Source: Stenotrophomonas maltophilia
GTDB lineage: Bacteria; Pseudomonadota; Gammaproteobacteria; Xanthomonadales; Xanthomonadaceae
Direction of reading: 5' to 3'
DNA length: 21,241 bases
Assembly (NCBI GenBank): GCA_002386405.1
Contig: DGIP01000221.1
Span: 1 to 21,241 of the forward strand
The notes below the pieces were generated by a model. That model worked only from the letters and a program-made list of their open reading frames with translations, was not told the origin of the DNA and searched no databases. The position numbers and the translations under genes were made by a program. Positions 7,896 to 16,023 of this stretch are shown piece by piece (the first letter of the stretch is position 1; each line of letters starts with the position of its first letter).

Positions 7896-8435
7896 TTACC
7901 TGTCCTTCCCCTTCGCCATCGCCTGGAACACCCCATCGCGCCGCACCCACAGGTGGAACAGCGCCGCACTCAAATGCAGCACCACCGTGGCGAACAACAC
8001 ATACGCCAGCAGGCTGTGCGCACTTCGCAGCGCGGCATACAGCGCCACGTCGTGCGGCAGGATCGGGGGCAGCAGCACGCCTTTCCACATCTGGATCGGA
8101 TAACCACCCGCCGACAGCATCGCCCAGCCCACCAGCGGCATGGCCAGCATCAACCCGTACAGGACCCAATGCGAGGCATGCGCCGCAGCGGCCTGCCAGG
8201 CCGGCAGATCCGCCGGCAGCGGTGGCGGCCGATGCCGCAACCGGTTGATCAGCCGCACCAGCGCCAGCAGCAGGATCGCGATGCCCAGCGGCCGGTGCAG
8301 GTCCACCAGCATCGGGCGCCAGTGCAGCGAGGCCACCATGGTCACGCCCACGAACAGCATGGTCAGGATCAGCACCGCCATCAGCCAGTGCAGCACCCGC
8401 GCGGTGAGGTTGAAATGCCCGGCATCACGGCTCAT
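7896..8435 (-). CDS. Cytochrome b561 family di-haem membrane protein
   Basis: Integral membrane protein of 179 residues with four hydrophobic helices and the b561/CybB histidine pattern: His16 in RVLHWLMA, His47 in DLHRPLG, His140 in RSAHSLLAY and His154 in VVLHLSAALFH. These four would hold two b haems. Such proteins pass electrons from membrane quinol to a periplasmic partner. The start ATG overlaps the stop of the catalase-like gene by four bases (ATGA), so the two are translationally coupled, and the partner is very likely that protein. That they form an electron transfer pair is inferred from the coupling and from similar gene pairs in other proteobacteria. Confidence 0.92.
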   Translation of the reverse strand: MSRDAGHFNLTARVLHWLMAVLILTMLFVGVTMVASLHWRPMLVDLHRPLGIAILLLALVRLINRLRHRPPPLPADLPAWQAAAAHASHWVLYGLMLAMPLVGWAMLSAGGYPIQMWKGVLLPPILPHDVALYAALRSAHSLLAYVLFATVVLHLSAALFHLWVRRDGVFQAMAKGKDR

Positions 8436-9526
8436 CGCGCCTTCTCCTTGCCGCTGGCCACTTCGCGCTCGCGGCGGTTGAACGATTCGGAATACACCGC
8501 CGAACGCGCGGCCAGGATCGGGTCATCGCTGCCGGCAATGCCGCTGGGCAGGATCAGCGGGTCGAAGTTGAGGTTGTTGCAGGCACCGCCGGCCTGCGGC
8601 TGCAGCGCGGTCAGGGTGAGCGTGCCCAGCTTCACCTGGCGGCGGTCTTCCGGCCACGGAATCGAAGGATCGTTCACCGCATCGCCCTCTGCGGCAATGG
8701 TGGCCCACATCTCCCACTGCACCGGCCCCTTGGCCAGCCGCTGCTGGAACTCCTCGCTGAGGTAATCCAGGCTGGCCTGCTTGCGCTGCTCGGCATCCAT
8801 CGCCTCGAACGGGGCCAGCGGGCGCATGCTCCAGCGCACCACCTCGGTGTGGCCGTCGGCATTGGTGAAGCGGAAGCTGTTCACCCCGTTGTAGGTGGTG
8901 TTGGCCCAGCTGGTGGACCACGGCGCGGTCTTGGCCCATTCGCCGAAGGCGCGCGCGGACGGGTACTTGGCCGCGATGGCCGCCATCTTCGCCGGGTCCG
9001 GCTTGCCGGTGGCCGGGTCGGGAATGCCGGCGCGGGTCTGTTCCAGGAACGCCTCGGTGGTGGGTACCGCGAAGAACGGGAAGCTGTTCATCGCCGTGCG
9101 CCATTCCTGGCCGTCATCGCTGACCAGCTGCAGCGCCATGCTGCGTACGCGCGCATTGGCGTCGGCACCGTGCGGATCGCCGCCGCCGATGGAGAGGCGG
9201 CCCAGTACCGGCACCTGCTGCTGGCGGAACACCCGCGCCGAACTCAGCGCGGCGCCTTCCGGCGTGCCCTGGAAGCTGCCGCTCACGCAGGCGCCCTTGC
9301 TGTGCGCACGGCGGAACCCGGGGTGGTTGGCACCGGTGGCTTCGATGGTGTCGGTGAAGGTCTGCACGGTGGCGCGGTCGCGGCCCAGCCAGCCGGCCAG
9401 CCAGGCGAAGGCCAGCACCAGCGCGCCGGCGATCAAGGCGATCAGCGCGATCCACAGCAGCGGGGAATGCGGAGGGCGCGGGGCGTCCGGCTCACGGCCG
9501 GCGCGGGTGTAGCGGAAGAGCGACAT
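8432..9526 (-). CDS. Membrane-anchored catalase-like haem peroxidase (SrpA type)
   Basis: Protein of 364 residues, much shorter than a typical catalase of about 480 or more, and matching the small SrpA-like branch. One N-terminal membrane helix (about 22-48, LLWIALIALIAGALVLAFAW) would place the rest in the periplasm. The distal haem side shows His75 in FRRAHSKGACVSG. The proximal signature is RSAVY near the C-terminus, with Tyr345 as the haem ligand and Arg341 four residues before it. An Asn in the NSFPFFAV region matches the catalase core. It is probably a peroxidase removing hydrogen peroxide with electrons supplied by the coupled cytochrome b561, rather than a true dismutating catalase; this is inference. 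The start has no strong ribosome site, but the signal-anchor fits it. Confidence 0.9.
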   Translation of the reverse strand: MSLFRYTRAGREPDAPRPPHSPLLWIALIALIAGALVLAFAWLAGWLGRDRATVQTFTDTIEATGANHPGFRRAHSKGACVSGSFQGTPEGAALSSARVFRQQQVPVLGRLSIGGGDPHGADANARVRSMALQLVSDDGQEWRTAMNSFPFFAVPTTEAFLEQTRAGIPDPATGKPDPAKMAAIAAKYPSARAFGEWAKTAPWSTSWANTTYNGVNSFRFTNADGHTEVVRWSMRPLAPFEAMDAEQRKQASLDYLSEEFQQRLAKGPVQWEMWATIAAEGDAVNDPSIPWPEDRRQVKLGTLTLTALQPQAGGACNNLNFDPLILPSGIAGSDDPILAARSAVYSESFNRREREVASGKEKAR

Positions 9527-9626
9527 GGGCCGTTACCTGCCTTCTCGAACGTGAGGGGGTGGGTGCGGCCATGGTGTCAGAACCCCGGTCGCCCGGATAT
9601 TCACATTTTCGACAAGGTTTAACGAA

Positions 9627-9650
9627 AGATCCCCGCCGGGGCGGGGATCT
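9627..9650 (-). terminator. Rho-independent terminator of the aminopeptidase operon
   Basis: Perfect stem AGATCCCCGC and GCGGGGATCT (9627-9636 and 9641-9650). Read on the minus strand it is followed by TTCGTTAAACC, giving a short U tract. It lies 12 bases after the aminopeptidase stop and separates it from the catalase-like operon. Confidence 0.8.
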
Positions 9651-9662
9651 GTGTTCGGAGCC

Positions 9663-11030
9663 TTAGGCGTACCGCGTCTTCAACATCGACCACGCCGAGC
9701 GCAGCGCCAGCGCCTCGCCACCGGCCGGGCGGCCCGGGCGTTCGCCGTCATTCCAGGCGTACACATCCAGGTGCGCCCACACCTGGCCTTCGGCAATGAA
9801 GCGCTCCAGGTAGAGTGCCGCCGTCACCGAACCGGCCATGCGCGAACCGGCATTGGCCAGGTCGGCAATGCCGCTGTGCAGGTAACGCAGGTACGGGCGC
9901 CACAGCGGCATGCGCCAGACCGGGTCGCGCGTGGTTTCGCCGGCCTGCAGCCACTGCTGGGCCAGGCTGTCATTGTTGCTGAACAGCGCCGGCAGGTCCG
10001 GGCCGAGCGCGATGCGCGCCGCACCGGTGAGCGTGGCGAAATCCAGCACGATCTCCGGCTGCTGTTCGCTGGCGTAGGTCAGCGCATCGCACAGCACCAG
10101 CCGGCCTTCGGCGTCGGTGTTGTCGATTTCGATGCTCAGGCCCTTGCGGGTGGCGATCACTTCGCCCGGGCGGAAGGCATCCGGGCCGATCGCGTTTTCC
10201 ACCGCGGCAATCAGCAGGGTCAGCTGCACCGGCAGCTCCTGGGCCATGATCAGCCCGGCCAGCGCCAGTGCGTGCGCGGCGCCGCCCATGTCCTTCTTCA
10301 TGTTGCGCATGCCATCGGCCGGCTTGATGTCCAGCCCGCCGGTATCGAAGCACACGCCCTTGCCCACCAGTGCCACGTGCGGGCGGCCGGCCTGGCCCCA
10401 GCGCAGCGCGATCAGGCGCGGCGCGCGGTGCGAGGCGCGGCCCACCGCGTGGATGGCCGGGAAATTCTGCTCCAGCAGCGCATCACCGGTGATCACCTCG
10501 CACTGGCCACCATGGGCGGCGGCCAGTTCACGCGCGGCGTCTTCCAGCTGCTGCGGGCCCATGTCCTCGGTGGGCGTGTTCACCCAGTCGCGCACGCGCA
10601 GGCTGGCGGTGATCACATCGCGCACTTCGGCGGCCGGGCTGGCCACCAGCTGCGCCGGGGCGCGGTTGGGGGTGCGGTAGCGCGCGAAGCGGTAGCTGCC
10701 CAGGCCCCAGCCCAGGTGCAGCAGGGTTTCGATGTTGGTCGGCAGCGCATCGGCCAGCTGCCACACGCTGCCTTCCGGCAGCGCGAACGGGGCGTGCGCA
10801 TAGGCATAGGCATCGCCCGGGTCGCCCACGCCGACGATGGCGCCGGCCAGGCCGTGTTCGCCCGGCAGCAGGACGACGCTGCCGCCGCTGCCGTTGAAGT
10901 GCTGCGCATCCAGCCAGGCAACCAGGGCCGGGCTCTGCTGCGCGCGCCATGCCGCGAACTGTTCGCGCTCCATGACATGCAGCGGCAGGGCCTTGGCCGA
11001 ATCGGTGGTGAAACCGGTGATCTGGGTCAT
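9663..11030 (-). CDS. M17 leucyl aminopeptidase family protein
   Basis: Cytosolic metallopeptidase of 455 residues that removes N-terminal residues from peptides. The M17 metal and catalytic residues are all visible with correct spacing: Lys224 and Asp229 in VGKGVCFDTGGLDIKP, Asp247 in KKDMGG, and Asp306 and Glu308 in NTDAEGRLVLCDAL. Asp229 to Asp247 is 18 residues and Asp247 to Asp306 is 59, as in the bovine lens enzyme. The Cys-Phe-Asp-Thr variant and the divergent N-terminal domain suggest a PepA paralogue rather than classic PepA. It is the third gene of an operon, 23 bases after the HAD gene, and a GGAG ribosome site precedes the ATG. A terminator follows it. Confidence 0.93.
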   Translation of the reverse strand: MTQITGFTTDSAKALPLHVMEREQFAAWRAQQSPALVAWLDAQHFNGSGGSVVLLPGEHGLAGAIVGVGDPGDAYAYAHAPFALPEGSVWQLADALPTNIETLLHLGWGLGSYRFARYRTPNRAPAQLVASPAAEVRDVITASLRVRDWVNTPTEDMGPQQLEDAARELAAAHGGQCEVITGDALLEQNFPAIHAVGRASHRAPRLIALRWGQAGRPHVALVGKGVCFDTGGLDIKPADGMRNMKKDMGGAAHALALAGLIMAQELPVQLTLLIAAVENAIGPDAFRPGEVIATRKGLSIEIDNTDAEGRLVLCDALTYASEQQPEIVLDFATLTGAARIALGPDLPALFSNNDSLAQQWLQAGETTRDPVWRMPLWRPYLRYLHSGIADLANAGSRMAGSVTAALYLERFIAEGQVWAHLDVYAWNDGERPGRPAGGEALALRSAWSMLKTRYA

Positions 11031-11053
11031 GCGGGGTCGTGCTCCGTTCGTGG

Positions 11054-11764
11054 TCAGGCGTGCTGCAGCGATGCGTTCGCATCGAGCCAGTCGGCCAGCC
11101 CGGTCAGGGTGTCGAACTGCAGGTCAGGCTGCAGTGAGGGATGGTGCCAGGTGTGTTCAACGCGGTTGATCCAGCAGCCGCGCAGCCCCGCCTGCATTGC
11201 GCCCACCACGTCCATTTCGATGTGGTCGCCCACGTGCAGCACCTGCGCCGGGGGCACGCCCAGGCGGTCGCAGGCGGCGTGGAAGATGCTGGCGGCCGGC
11301 TTGGCGGCGCCGTGCTCGCGCGAACCCAGCTGGAAGGCGAAGTGGTGGTCCAGCCCGATCCGGGCCAGGTCGGCGTTACCGTTGCTCAGTGCAGCCACCG
11401 GCACCCGGGCGGCAATGCGGGCCAGCGCGTCCACCGCATCGGGGTAGAACTCTACCTGGTTGCGCGCGGCGTAGAACGCCTCGTAGGCCGGTTCCAGCAG
11501 GGCCAGGTCGGCCCCGCTGTTTTCCAGCGCCTCGCGCAGGGTGAGCCGGCGCAGGGCGCTCAGGTCGTAGTGCAGCTGCGGGTTATCGCGGAAGGAGCGC
11601 TCGCGCAGTTCGCGCATCGCCGCCACCGGGTACATCGCGGCGGTGGCGGGGCTGTGCTGGAGCATCCACTCGTACAACACCTGGTCGATGCGGGCGCCGA
11701 TGGGGGCGAACGGCCACAAGGTGTCGTCGAGGTCGAGGGTGATGGCTAGGACGGGAAAATTCAC
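11054..11764 (-). CDS. HAD family hydrolase (haloacid dehalogenase-like phosphatase)
   Basis: Cytosolic hydrolase of 236 residues. The nucleophile motif is LDLDDTLWP, with Asp11 as nucleophile and Asp13 as acid/base. Motif II is ALSNGNADL, the motif III lysine is in AAKPAASIF, and motif IV is HVGDHIEMDVVGA. An inserted helical cap lies between the first and second motifs (C1 cap), as in phosphoglycolate phosphatase or YigB/YjjG-like enzymes. A small phosphorylated metabolite such as a nucleotide or flavin phosphate is a reasonable guess, but the substrate is not visible. The start is a GTG at 11764 with a TTGGAG ribosome site overlapping the end of the upstream membrane protein gene, which ends 9 bases earlier. 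Confidence 0.92.
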   Translation of the reverse strand: MNFPVLAITLDLDDTLWPFAPIGARIDQVLYEWMLQHSPATAAMYPVAAMRELRERSFRDNPQLHYDLSALRRLTLREALENSGADLALLEPAYEAFYAARNQVEFYPDAVDALARIAARVPVAALSNGNADLARIGLDHHFAFQLGSREHGAAKPAASIFHAACDRLGVPPAQVLHVGDHIEMDVVGAMQAGLRGCWINRVEHTWHHPSLQPDLQFDTLTGLADWLDANASLQHA

Positions 11765-11773
11765 CCGCCCATT

Positions 11774-12874
11774 CTACTCCAACAGTTTCGCCCAGCCCTG
11801 GGTGCCGTCCAGGCGGGCCAGCACCAGCTTGATGCAGACCAGCAGGGGCACCGAGAGCAGCAGGCCCACCATGCCCCACAGCCAGCCGAACACCATCAGC
11901 GCCAGGATCAGGATCAGCGGCGAAATGGCCATCTGCCTGCCCAGCACGATCGGGGTCACCACCTGGCCTTCAATGGTGTGCAGGGCCAGGTAGCACGCGG
12001 CCGGCAGCAAGGCATGGAACGGGTCGCTGAACTCCACGAAGCCCATCAGCAGCATCAGCGTCACCCCGATCAGCGGGCCCACGTACGGCGCGAAATTCAG
12101 CAGCGCCGCCACGGTGCCCCACAGCAGCGCTTCCTGCAGGCTGATGCCCAGCAACAACAGCACCCCGGAAAAAACCAGCCCCACCAACGTGTTGATCACG
12201 GTGATGGTCAATACATAGCGCGATACCTCACGCTCGATCGAACGCAGGATGTCGGTGGTGAACCGCTGCTGCTGGCGGCTGGGGAACAGGGCAATGGCAT
12301 GCCTCTGCAGGTTCTGCCCATAGATCATGAAGAACAGGGTCAGCAGCACCACCGCCAGCACCGAGGCGGCCAACCGTGGCGCCCGGGTCAGCACCTTGTA
12401 CGGGTCATCCAGCTGGGTGCGCACCACCTGCACCCGGCGGCTGCCTTCGCCACCGGCCACGCGCGCGAAGTTCTCGGCCGCTTGGTTGGCCTGCTGCACC
12501 GGCTTGGTCAGGTTCTGCACCTGGCGGGCCACCTTGCGCAGCTGCTGCGGGGCTTCCTGCGCCCATTCCATCGCCGGGCCCACCAGCTGCACGCCCAGCG
12601 CGGCCGTGCCGCTCAATCCCACCCCGATCACCAGCACCGCCGCCAGGAAGCGCGGAATCCAGAGCCGGCCCAGCAGGCGCAGGATCGGGTTGCCGACCAG
12701 TGCGAAGAACATGGCCAGCAATATCGGCAGGATGATTTCCTGCGCGGCCCACAGGGTGAACGCCACCGCCAGCATGGCCAGCACCACCAGCGACATCGGC
12801 GCGCGCGGGCGCGGCGGCGGCGGTACCGGTACCGGCAGGGGAGCGTCGGGAGGGAGGGTCGCAGGAACGCTCAT
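11774..12874 (-). CDS. AI-2E/PerM family membrane transporter
   Basis: Polytopic inner-membrane protein of 366 residues from the ATG at 12874. A Pro-rich cytoplasmic leader (about 1-26) precedes helices at about 28-65 and 78-100. A charged soluble segment (about 105-165, QEAPQQLRKVARQV) follows, then the C-terminal group of five or so helices with the family's typical LNFAPYVGPLIG and HTIEGQVVTPIVLGR motifs. The family (UPF0118) includes TqsA, linked to autoinducer-2 export, and various sodium/proton antiporters, so the real substrate is open. The ribosome site is poor for every candidate ATG; an in-frame ATG at 12955 overlaps a SMAG hairpin and is less likely. It is the first gene of an operon with the HAD hydrolase and aminopeptidase. 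Confidence 0.88.
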   Translation of the reverse strand: MSVPATLPPDAPLPVPVPPPPRPRAPMSLVVLAMLAVAFTLWAAQEIILPILLAMFFALVGNPILRLLGRLWIPRFLAAVLVIGVGLSGTAALGVQLVGPAMEWAQEAPQQLRKVARQVQNLTKPVQQANQAAENFARVAGGEGSRRVQVVRTQLDDPYKVLTRAPRLAASVLAVVLLTLFFMIYGQNLQRHAIALFPSRQQQRFTTDILRSIEREVSRYVLTITVINTLVGLVFSGVLLLLGISLQEALLWGTVAALLNFAPYVGPLIGVTLMLLMGFVEFSDPFHALLPAACYLALHTIEGQVVTPIVLGRQMAISPLILILALMVFGWLWGMVGLLLSVPLLVCIKLVLARLDGTQGWAKLLE

Positions 12875-12943
12875 GCAGGTCGCACGCTGGATAGGAGACG
12901 CATTATTGGGCAATCCGGGTGCGTGCGGCGTGGTGGAAAACCG

Positions 12944-12968
12944 GTAGCGCCCCACCGTTGGTGGGGCG
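12944..12968. repeat. SMAG/REP-type GTAG palindrome, possible terminator
   Basis: GTAG head followed by a perfect 9-bp stem, CGCCCCACC (12948-12956) and GGTGGGGCG (12960-12968), with the loop GTT. It begins 5 bases after the 154-residue protein's stop on the minus strand and is followed there by CTACCGGTTTTCC, so it may end that transcript. Confidence 0.7.
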
Positions 12969-12973
12969 TTGCA

Positions 12974-13438
12974 TCAACGTTCGGAAAGATCGGTGGCCGC
13001 TTCCGCCGGCTGCGGCTGTGCCGCCTCCTGCGTGGCGGTGACCCGGGCACGTGGCGCAGCGGCCGGGGCCGCGGCCCGAACCGGTGCTGCAGGTGGCGTC
13101 GGGTCGACGGCTTCATCCACCTTGTCCGCCGCCTGCTCGGCGGTTTCGGCAGCCTCATTGGCCTGCATCGAGGCGAACGCCGCCTGTGCGCTGGCCAGCA
13201 GGTTGGACACCGAACCGATCATCTGCAGCCAACGTGCACCGTGGAAACGGGTCTTACCCGGCTCCAGCTTTCCGGCCAGGAAACCACCGGCCAGGCCCAC
13301 GCTGATGATTCGCAGCGGCGTCCACCCCTCGCGCCAAGCCTGGCTGAGGGTGAACCAGCTGCACTGCGTTTCGTTTACCCGGATGGAAACCACCTGTTCA
13401 GCACGCTTGACCCGGTGGCGCAAAGCTTCGAACTTCAT
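12974..13438 (-). CDS. Small protein of unknown function in a YqjD/YqjE-like cluster
   Basis: Protein of 154 residues that I do not recognise. The first 75 residues are basic and mixed (MKFEALRHRVKRAEQVV), with one weakly hydrophobic stretch with glycines (RIISVGLAGGFLAG, about 43-56). The C-terminal half is a low-complexity Ala/Pro/Glu-rich tail (about 100-154). Its start overlaps the stop of the holin-like gene by four bases (ATGA), so it is translationally coupled. In enterobacteria the third gene after yqjD and yqjE is yqjK, a small protein of unknown role. This protein holds the same place but I cannot claim homology. It probably acts at the inner membrane or ribosome together with its neighbours. 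Confidence 0.7.
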   Translation of the reverse strand: MKFEALRHRVKRAEQVVSIRVNETQCSWFTLSQAWREGWTPLRIISVGLAGGFLAGKLEPGKTRFHGARWLQMIGSVSNLLASAQAAFASMQANEAAETAEQAADKVDEAVDPTPPAAPVRAAAPAAAPRARVTATQEAAQPQPAEAATDLSER

Positions 13439-13941
13439 GGCGTACGCTCCGTGGCATCCATCTGGCCCTCGGGATCGTCGTCGCTGGGCTCATCGAACAG
13501 GCCCAGCCGCGACAACTGGCGGCGCGTGGCATGCATGCCGGTGTGGCGGAAGAAGAACGACACCCGCCAGATCGCGTAGCCGGTCATGACCAGACTGATC
13601 AGCGAAGTTATCAGCAGCGAATGGAACCATGACAGCCCCCAGCGCTGCATCAGCGCAATCAGCGTACCGGCCAGCAGCAGCCAGGCCGAGGCACCGAACA
13701 CGATGGCCACGCCGCTCCAGGCCAGTGCCCGGCCAAATGCGCTGCGCGCCAGCGCGAATTCAAACGAGGCCAAACGGCGCAGCGAACGCAGCGTGTGCTT
13801 GGCCGAATCCACCGTCGCGCGACCGGCCTGGCCGACCTCGCGGATGCTTTCATCCAGGCGCGGCGCGCGCTGGCCGGAATCGCCATCGGGTGGAGGCGTT
13901 GCCGCTCCACCGTCGGGCGTCGACTGTGCTTGATCGCTCAC
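13435..13941 (-). CDS. Holin-like membrane protein, DUF1469 / YqjE-like
   Basis: Protein of 168 residues starting at a GTG (13941), six bases after the stop of the DUF883 gene. A polar, Pro-rich N-terminus (about 1-40) is followed by an amphipathic helix (VDSAKHTLRSLRRLASFEFALARSAF). Two membrane helices come next (about 72-96 and 104-125), and the C-terminus is charged and acidic. This is the layout of the phage-holin superfamily III (DUF1469, YqjE). Despite the name these are chromosomal stress or stationary-phase genes, not phage lysis genes. Position after a YqjD-like gene supports the assignment. The alternative is a generic two-helix membrane protein. Confidence 0.78.
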   Translation of the reverse strand: MSDQAQSTPDGGAATPPPDGDSGQRAPRLDESIREVGQAGRATVDSAKHTLRSLRRLASFEFALARSAFGRALAWSGVAIVFGASAWLLLAGTLIALMQRWGLSWFHSLLITSLISLVMTGYAIWRVSFFFRHTGMHATRRQLSRLGLFDEPSDDDPEGQMDATERTP

Positions 13942-13947
13942 GCCGAC

Positions 13948-14310
13948 TTACTTGTCGCCGCTGCGGGCAAGCTTGGCGATGATCCAGCCGGCGGCAAACG
14001 CCACGCCGAACGAGGCCAGCGGGCGCTCGCGGATCAGTTCGGCGGCGCTGTCGACCAGGTCCTTGCCCTTGTCCATCAGCGCATCCACCTGCTCCTTCGC
14101 AGCGGCACCGCCGAATTCAGCGGCCGCCAGGCCAGACAGCGCGGTGTCGGAAAGCTCGGCCTTGACGTTGGCCTTGCCGATGCGCAGCTCGTCGCCGGCC
14201 GCGCCGGTGGCGCCCTTTATCGCACCGCCGGCAGCGGTGGCCGCCGACTTCAGGTGCGAACCGGCTTCACCCAGGTGTTCCTTGAGGTTTTCGGTATTGG
14301 TGGGGCTCAT
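13948..14310 (-). CDS. DUF883 / ElaB-YqjD-like membrane-anchored protein
   Basis: Protein of 120 residues. An Ala-rich amphipathic helical region (about 5-90) precedes a charged turn and a C-terminal membrane segment ending in a typical family pattern (RERPLASFGVAFAAGWIIAKL, then ARSGDK). YqjD and ElaB of E. coli are tail-anchored inner-membrane proteins that bind ribosomes in stationary phase. Function here is by analogy. The start at 14310 (MSPTNTENLKEHLG) has a GGAGA ribosome site seven bases upstream; the frame continues to 14355 but without coding character. It is the first gene of the trio. The 135-base gap before the protease gene end shows no clear terminator. Confidence 0.85.
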   Translation of the reverse strand: MSPTNTENLKEHLGEAGSHLKSAATAAGGAIKGATGAAGDELRIGKANVKAELSDTALSGLAAAEFGGAAAKEQVDALMDKGKDLVDSAAELIRERPLASFGVAFAAGWIIAKLARSGDK

Positions 14311-14445
14311 CGTGTATCTCCGTAGTAAGCGATGGGGAAGGTGACCGCAGGCCATGCCGGTCGAAGCGAACTCAAGGTAATAGCACTGGCAGGGTGTAGG
14401 TGGTGTCAGCTGGCGTGATCCGGATGCGAAGGTTGCCTGACCGGT

Positions 14446-15873
14446 TCAGCGCATCTCCAGCTCGCCGCGCGCGTTGCCGCGCACCACGCGCAGCACCAGC
14501 TGCTGCGGGCGCTGCTGGAAATTGGCGCGCCAGCTGGCCAGGTCGGCGAATTCACCCACGCTCGCCTGGATGATCAGATCGCCGGCGGCCAGGCCGGAAT
14601 TCGCCGCGCGGCTGCCGCGCTTGACGTCGCTGACCATCACCCCGCTGCTGCCGGCCTGGCGCAGCGTCTCGGGCAGGTCGACGAAGGTGGCACCGCTCAG
14701 CCGCGGATCCAGCGATTCACCGGCAACCGCGCGTGCCTGTTCCTTCAACGTGGCCTTGAGCTGCAGCGGCTTGCCATCGCGGCGCACGTCCAGGGTCAGC
14801 GCGCTGCCCACCGGCTGCAGGCCTTCCACGTTGTGCAGCGCCACCGCGCCGTCCACGCGCTGGCCGTTGGCCGCCACCACCACATCGCCCGGCTTGAGCC
14901 CGGCGGCCGCGGCGCCCGAACCGGCCAGCACGCGGGTGATCAGCGCGCCGCGCGCTTCGCTCAGGCCCAGGTTCTGCGCCAGCGCCTGGGTCAGGTTCTG
15001 CGCTTCGATGCCCAGCGTGCCGCGCACCACCACGCCGTGCTTGATCAGCTGGTCCACCACATCGCGCGCCAGGTTGGTCGGAATGGCCAGGCCCAGGCCG
15101 ATGTTGCCGGCCATGCTGCCCTGCGGGTTGAAGCTGGCGGTGTTGATACCCACCAGCTGGCCCTGCAGGTTGACCAGTGCGCCGCCGGAGTTGCCCGGGT
15201 TGATCGAGGCATCGGTCTGGATGAAGTTCTGGTAGCCCAGCCCGCGGATGCCGGTGCGGCCCACCGCCGAGACGATGCCCGAGGTGACCGTCTGGCTGAA
15301 GCCGAACGGGTTGCCGATGGCCACCACGAAGTCGCCCACGCGCAACTGCGTGCTGTCGCCCAGCGGCAGCGCGGTGAGCTTGTCGGCCGGAATGCGGATC
15401 AGCGCCACGTCGGTGTCGCGGTCCGAACCAAGGAACTCGGCCTTGACCGTACGCCCGTCCGACAGCGTCACCTGCACGTCGTCGGCGTTCTCGATCACGT
15501 GGTGGTTGGTCAGCACCAGGCCTTCGGCCGCATCGATGATCACGCCCGAACCGAGCGATTCATTGATGCGCTCCTGCGGCACTTCCGGGAACAGGCGGCG
15601 GAAGAACGGGTCGTTGAAGTACGGGTTGCGCACCCGCACCACCTGCTTGGTATTGACGCTCACCACCGCCGGCATCACCCGCTCCAGCATCGGCGCCAGC
15701 GACGGCACCGGCTGCCCGGCCACCGATGCAGGCAGCGCGGCCGTGGCCGGAATGGCCAGCGTGGCCGGCGCCGCTTCAGCGCGGTTGTCCAGGTGGGCGT
15801 TGATGGCGGAAGCGACAAAGCCTCCGAAGGCGGCGGCAAGCGCGAGCGTGAGCAGGGTCGGGAGCGGTCGCAT
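14446..15873 (-). CDS. degP: Periplasmic Do-family serine endoprotease (DegP/DegQ type)
   Basis: Protease-chaperone of 475 residues from the ATG at 15873. An N-terminal signal or anchor helix (MRPLPTLLTLALAAAFGGFV) leads into a trypsin-like domain. Its triad is complete: His125 in LTNHHVIENA, Asp155 in DRDTDVALI and Ser229 in NPGNSGGALV. Two PDZ domains follow (about 285-370 and 385-470), with carboxylate loops such as RGTLGIEAQNL. This matches DegP, DegQ or MucD, which degrade misfolded periplasmic proteins. A GTG at 15897 is in frame, but it would overlap a CGTATACG element that may be the -10 region, so the ATG is preferred. It is divergent from the ribonucleotide reductase gene, and the choice among DegP, DegQ and MucD cannot be made from one sequence. 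Confidence 0.93.
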   Translation of the reverse strand: MRPLPTLLTLALAAAFGGFVASAINAHLDNRAEAAPATLAIPATAALPASVAGQPVPSLAPMLERVMPAVVSVNTKQVVRVRNPYFNDPFFRRLFPEVPQERINESLGSGVIIDAAEGLVLTNHHVIENADDVQVTLSDGRTVKAEFLGSDRDTDVALIRIPADKLTALPLGDSTQLRVGDFVVAIGNPFGFSQTVTSGIVSAVGRTGIRGLGYQNFIQTDASINPGNSGGALVNLQGQLVGINTASFNPQGSMAGNIGLGLAIPTNLARDVVDQLIKHGVVVRGTLGIEAQNLTQALAQNLGLSEARGALITRVLAGSGAAAAGLKPGDVVVAANGQRVDGAVALHNVEGLQPVGSALTLDVRRDGKPLQLKATLKEQARAVAGESLDPRLSGATFVDLPETLRQAGSSGVMVSDVKRGSRAANSGLAAGDLIIQASVGEFADLASWRANFQQRPQQLVLRVVRGNARGELEMR

Positions 15874-15995
15874 GGGAGTCCGGTGGGCGGAAAACACGTA
15901 TACGGTAAATCAAGCTGAATGAGTCTGTGCGCTGACGGCTAAACCGGCGATGAAATCGACCCCGGCCGGCCTCGCTGCTGCGACCTTCCGCGCCG

Positions 15996-16023
15996 TTGAC
16001 ACGCCCCCGTGCCGGCGTAAGCT
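15996..16023 (+). promoter_or_regulatory. Probable sigma-70 promoter of the nrdJ locus
   Basis: TTGACA (15996-16001), 16-base spacer, TAAGCT (16018-16023). It lies 107 bases upstream of the nrdJa start. The -35 box is perfect and the -10 box is moderate. The leader of about 100 bases contains no recognisable cobalamin riboswitch. Confidence 0.55.

Noticed and set aside
9596..9622. Promoter of the catalase-like operon (TTAAAC, 15 bases, AATATC on the minus strand)
   Set aside because: The spacer is short and both boxes are poor. It could be real but is not supported well enough to list.
13435..13941. Prophage remnant suggested by a holin-like protein
   Set aside because: DUF1469 proteins are chromosomal. 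No endolysin, integrase or structural phage gene is nearby, and the flanking genes are housekeeping.
15874..15897. GTG at 15897 as the start of the protease gene
   Set aside because: It lacks a ribosome site and overlaps a likely -10 element. The signal sequence begins naturally at the ATG at 15873.
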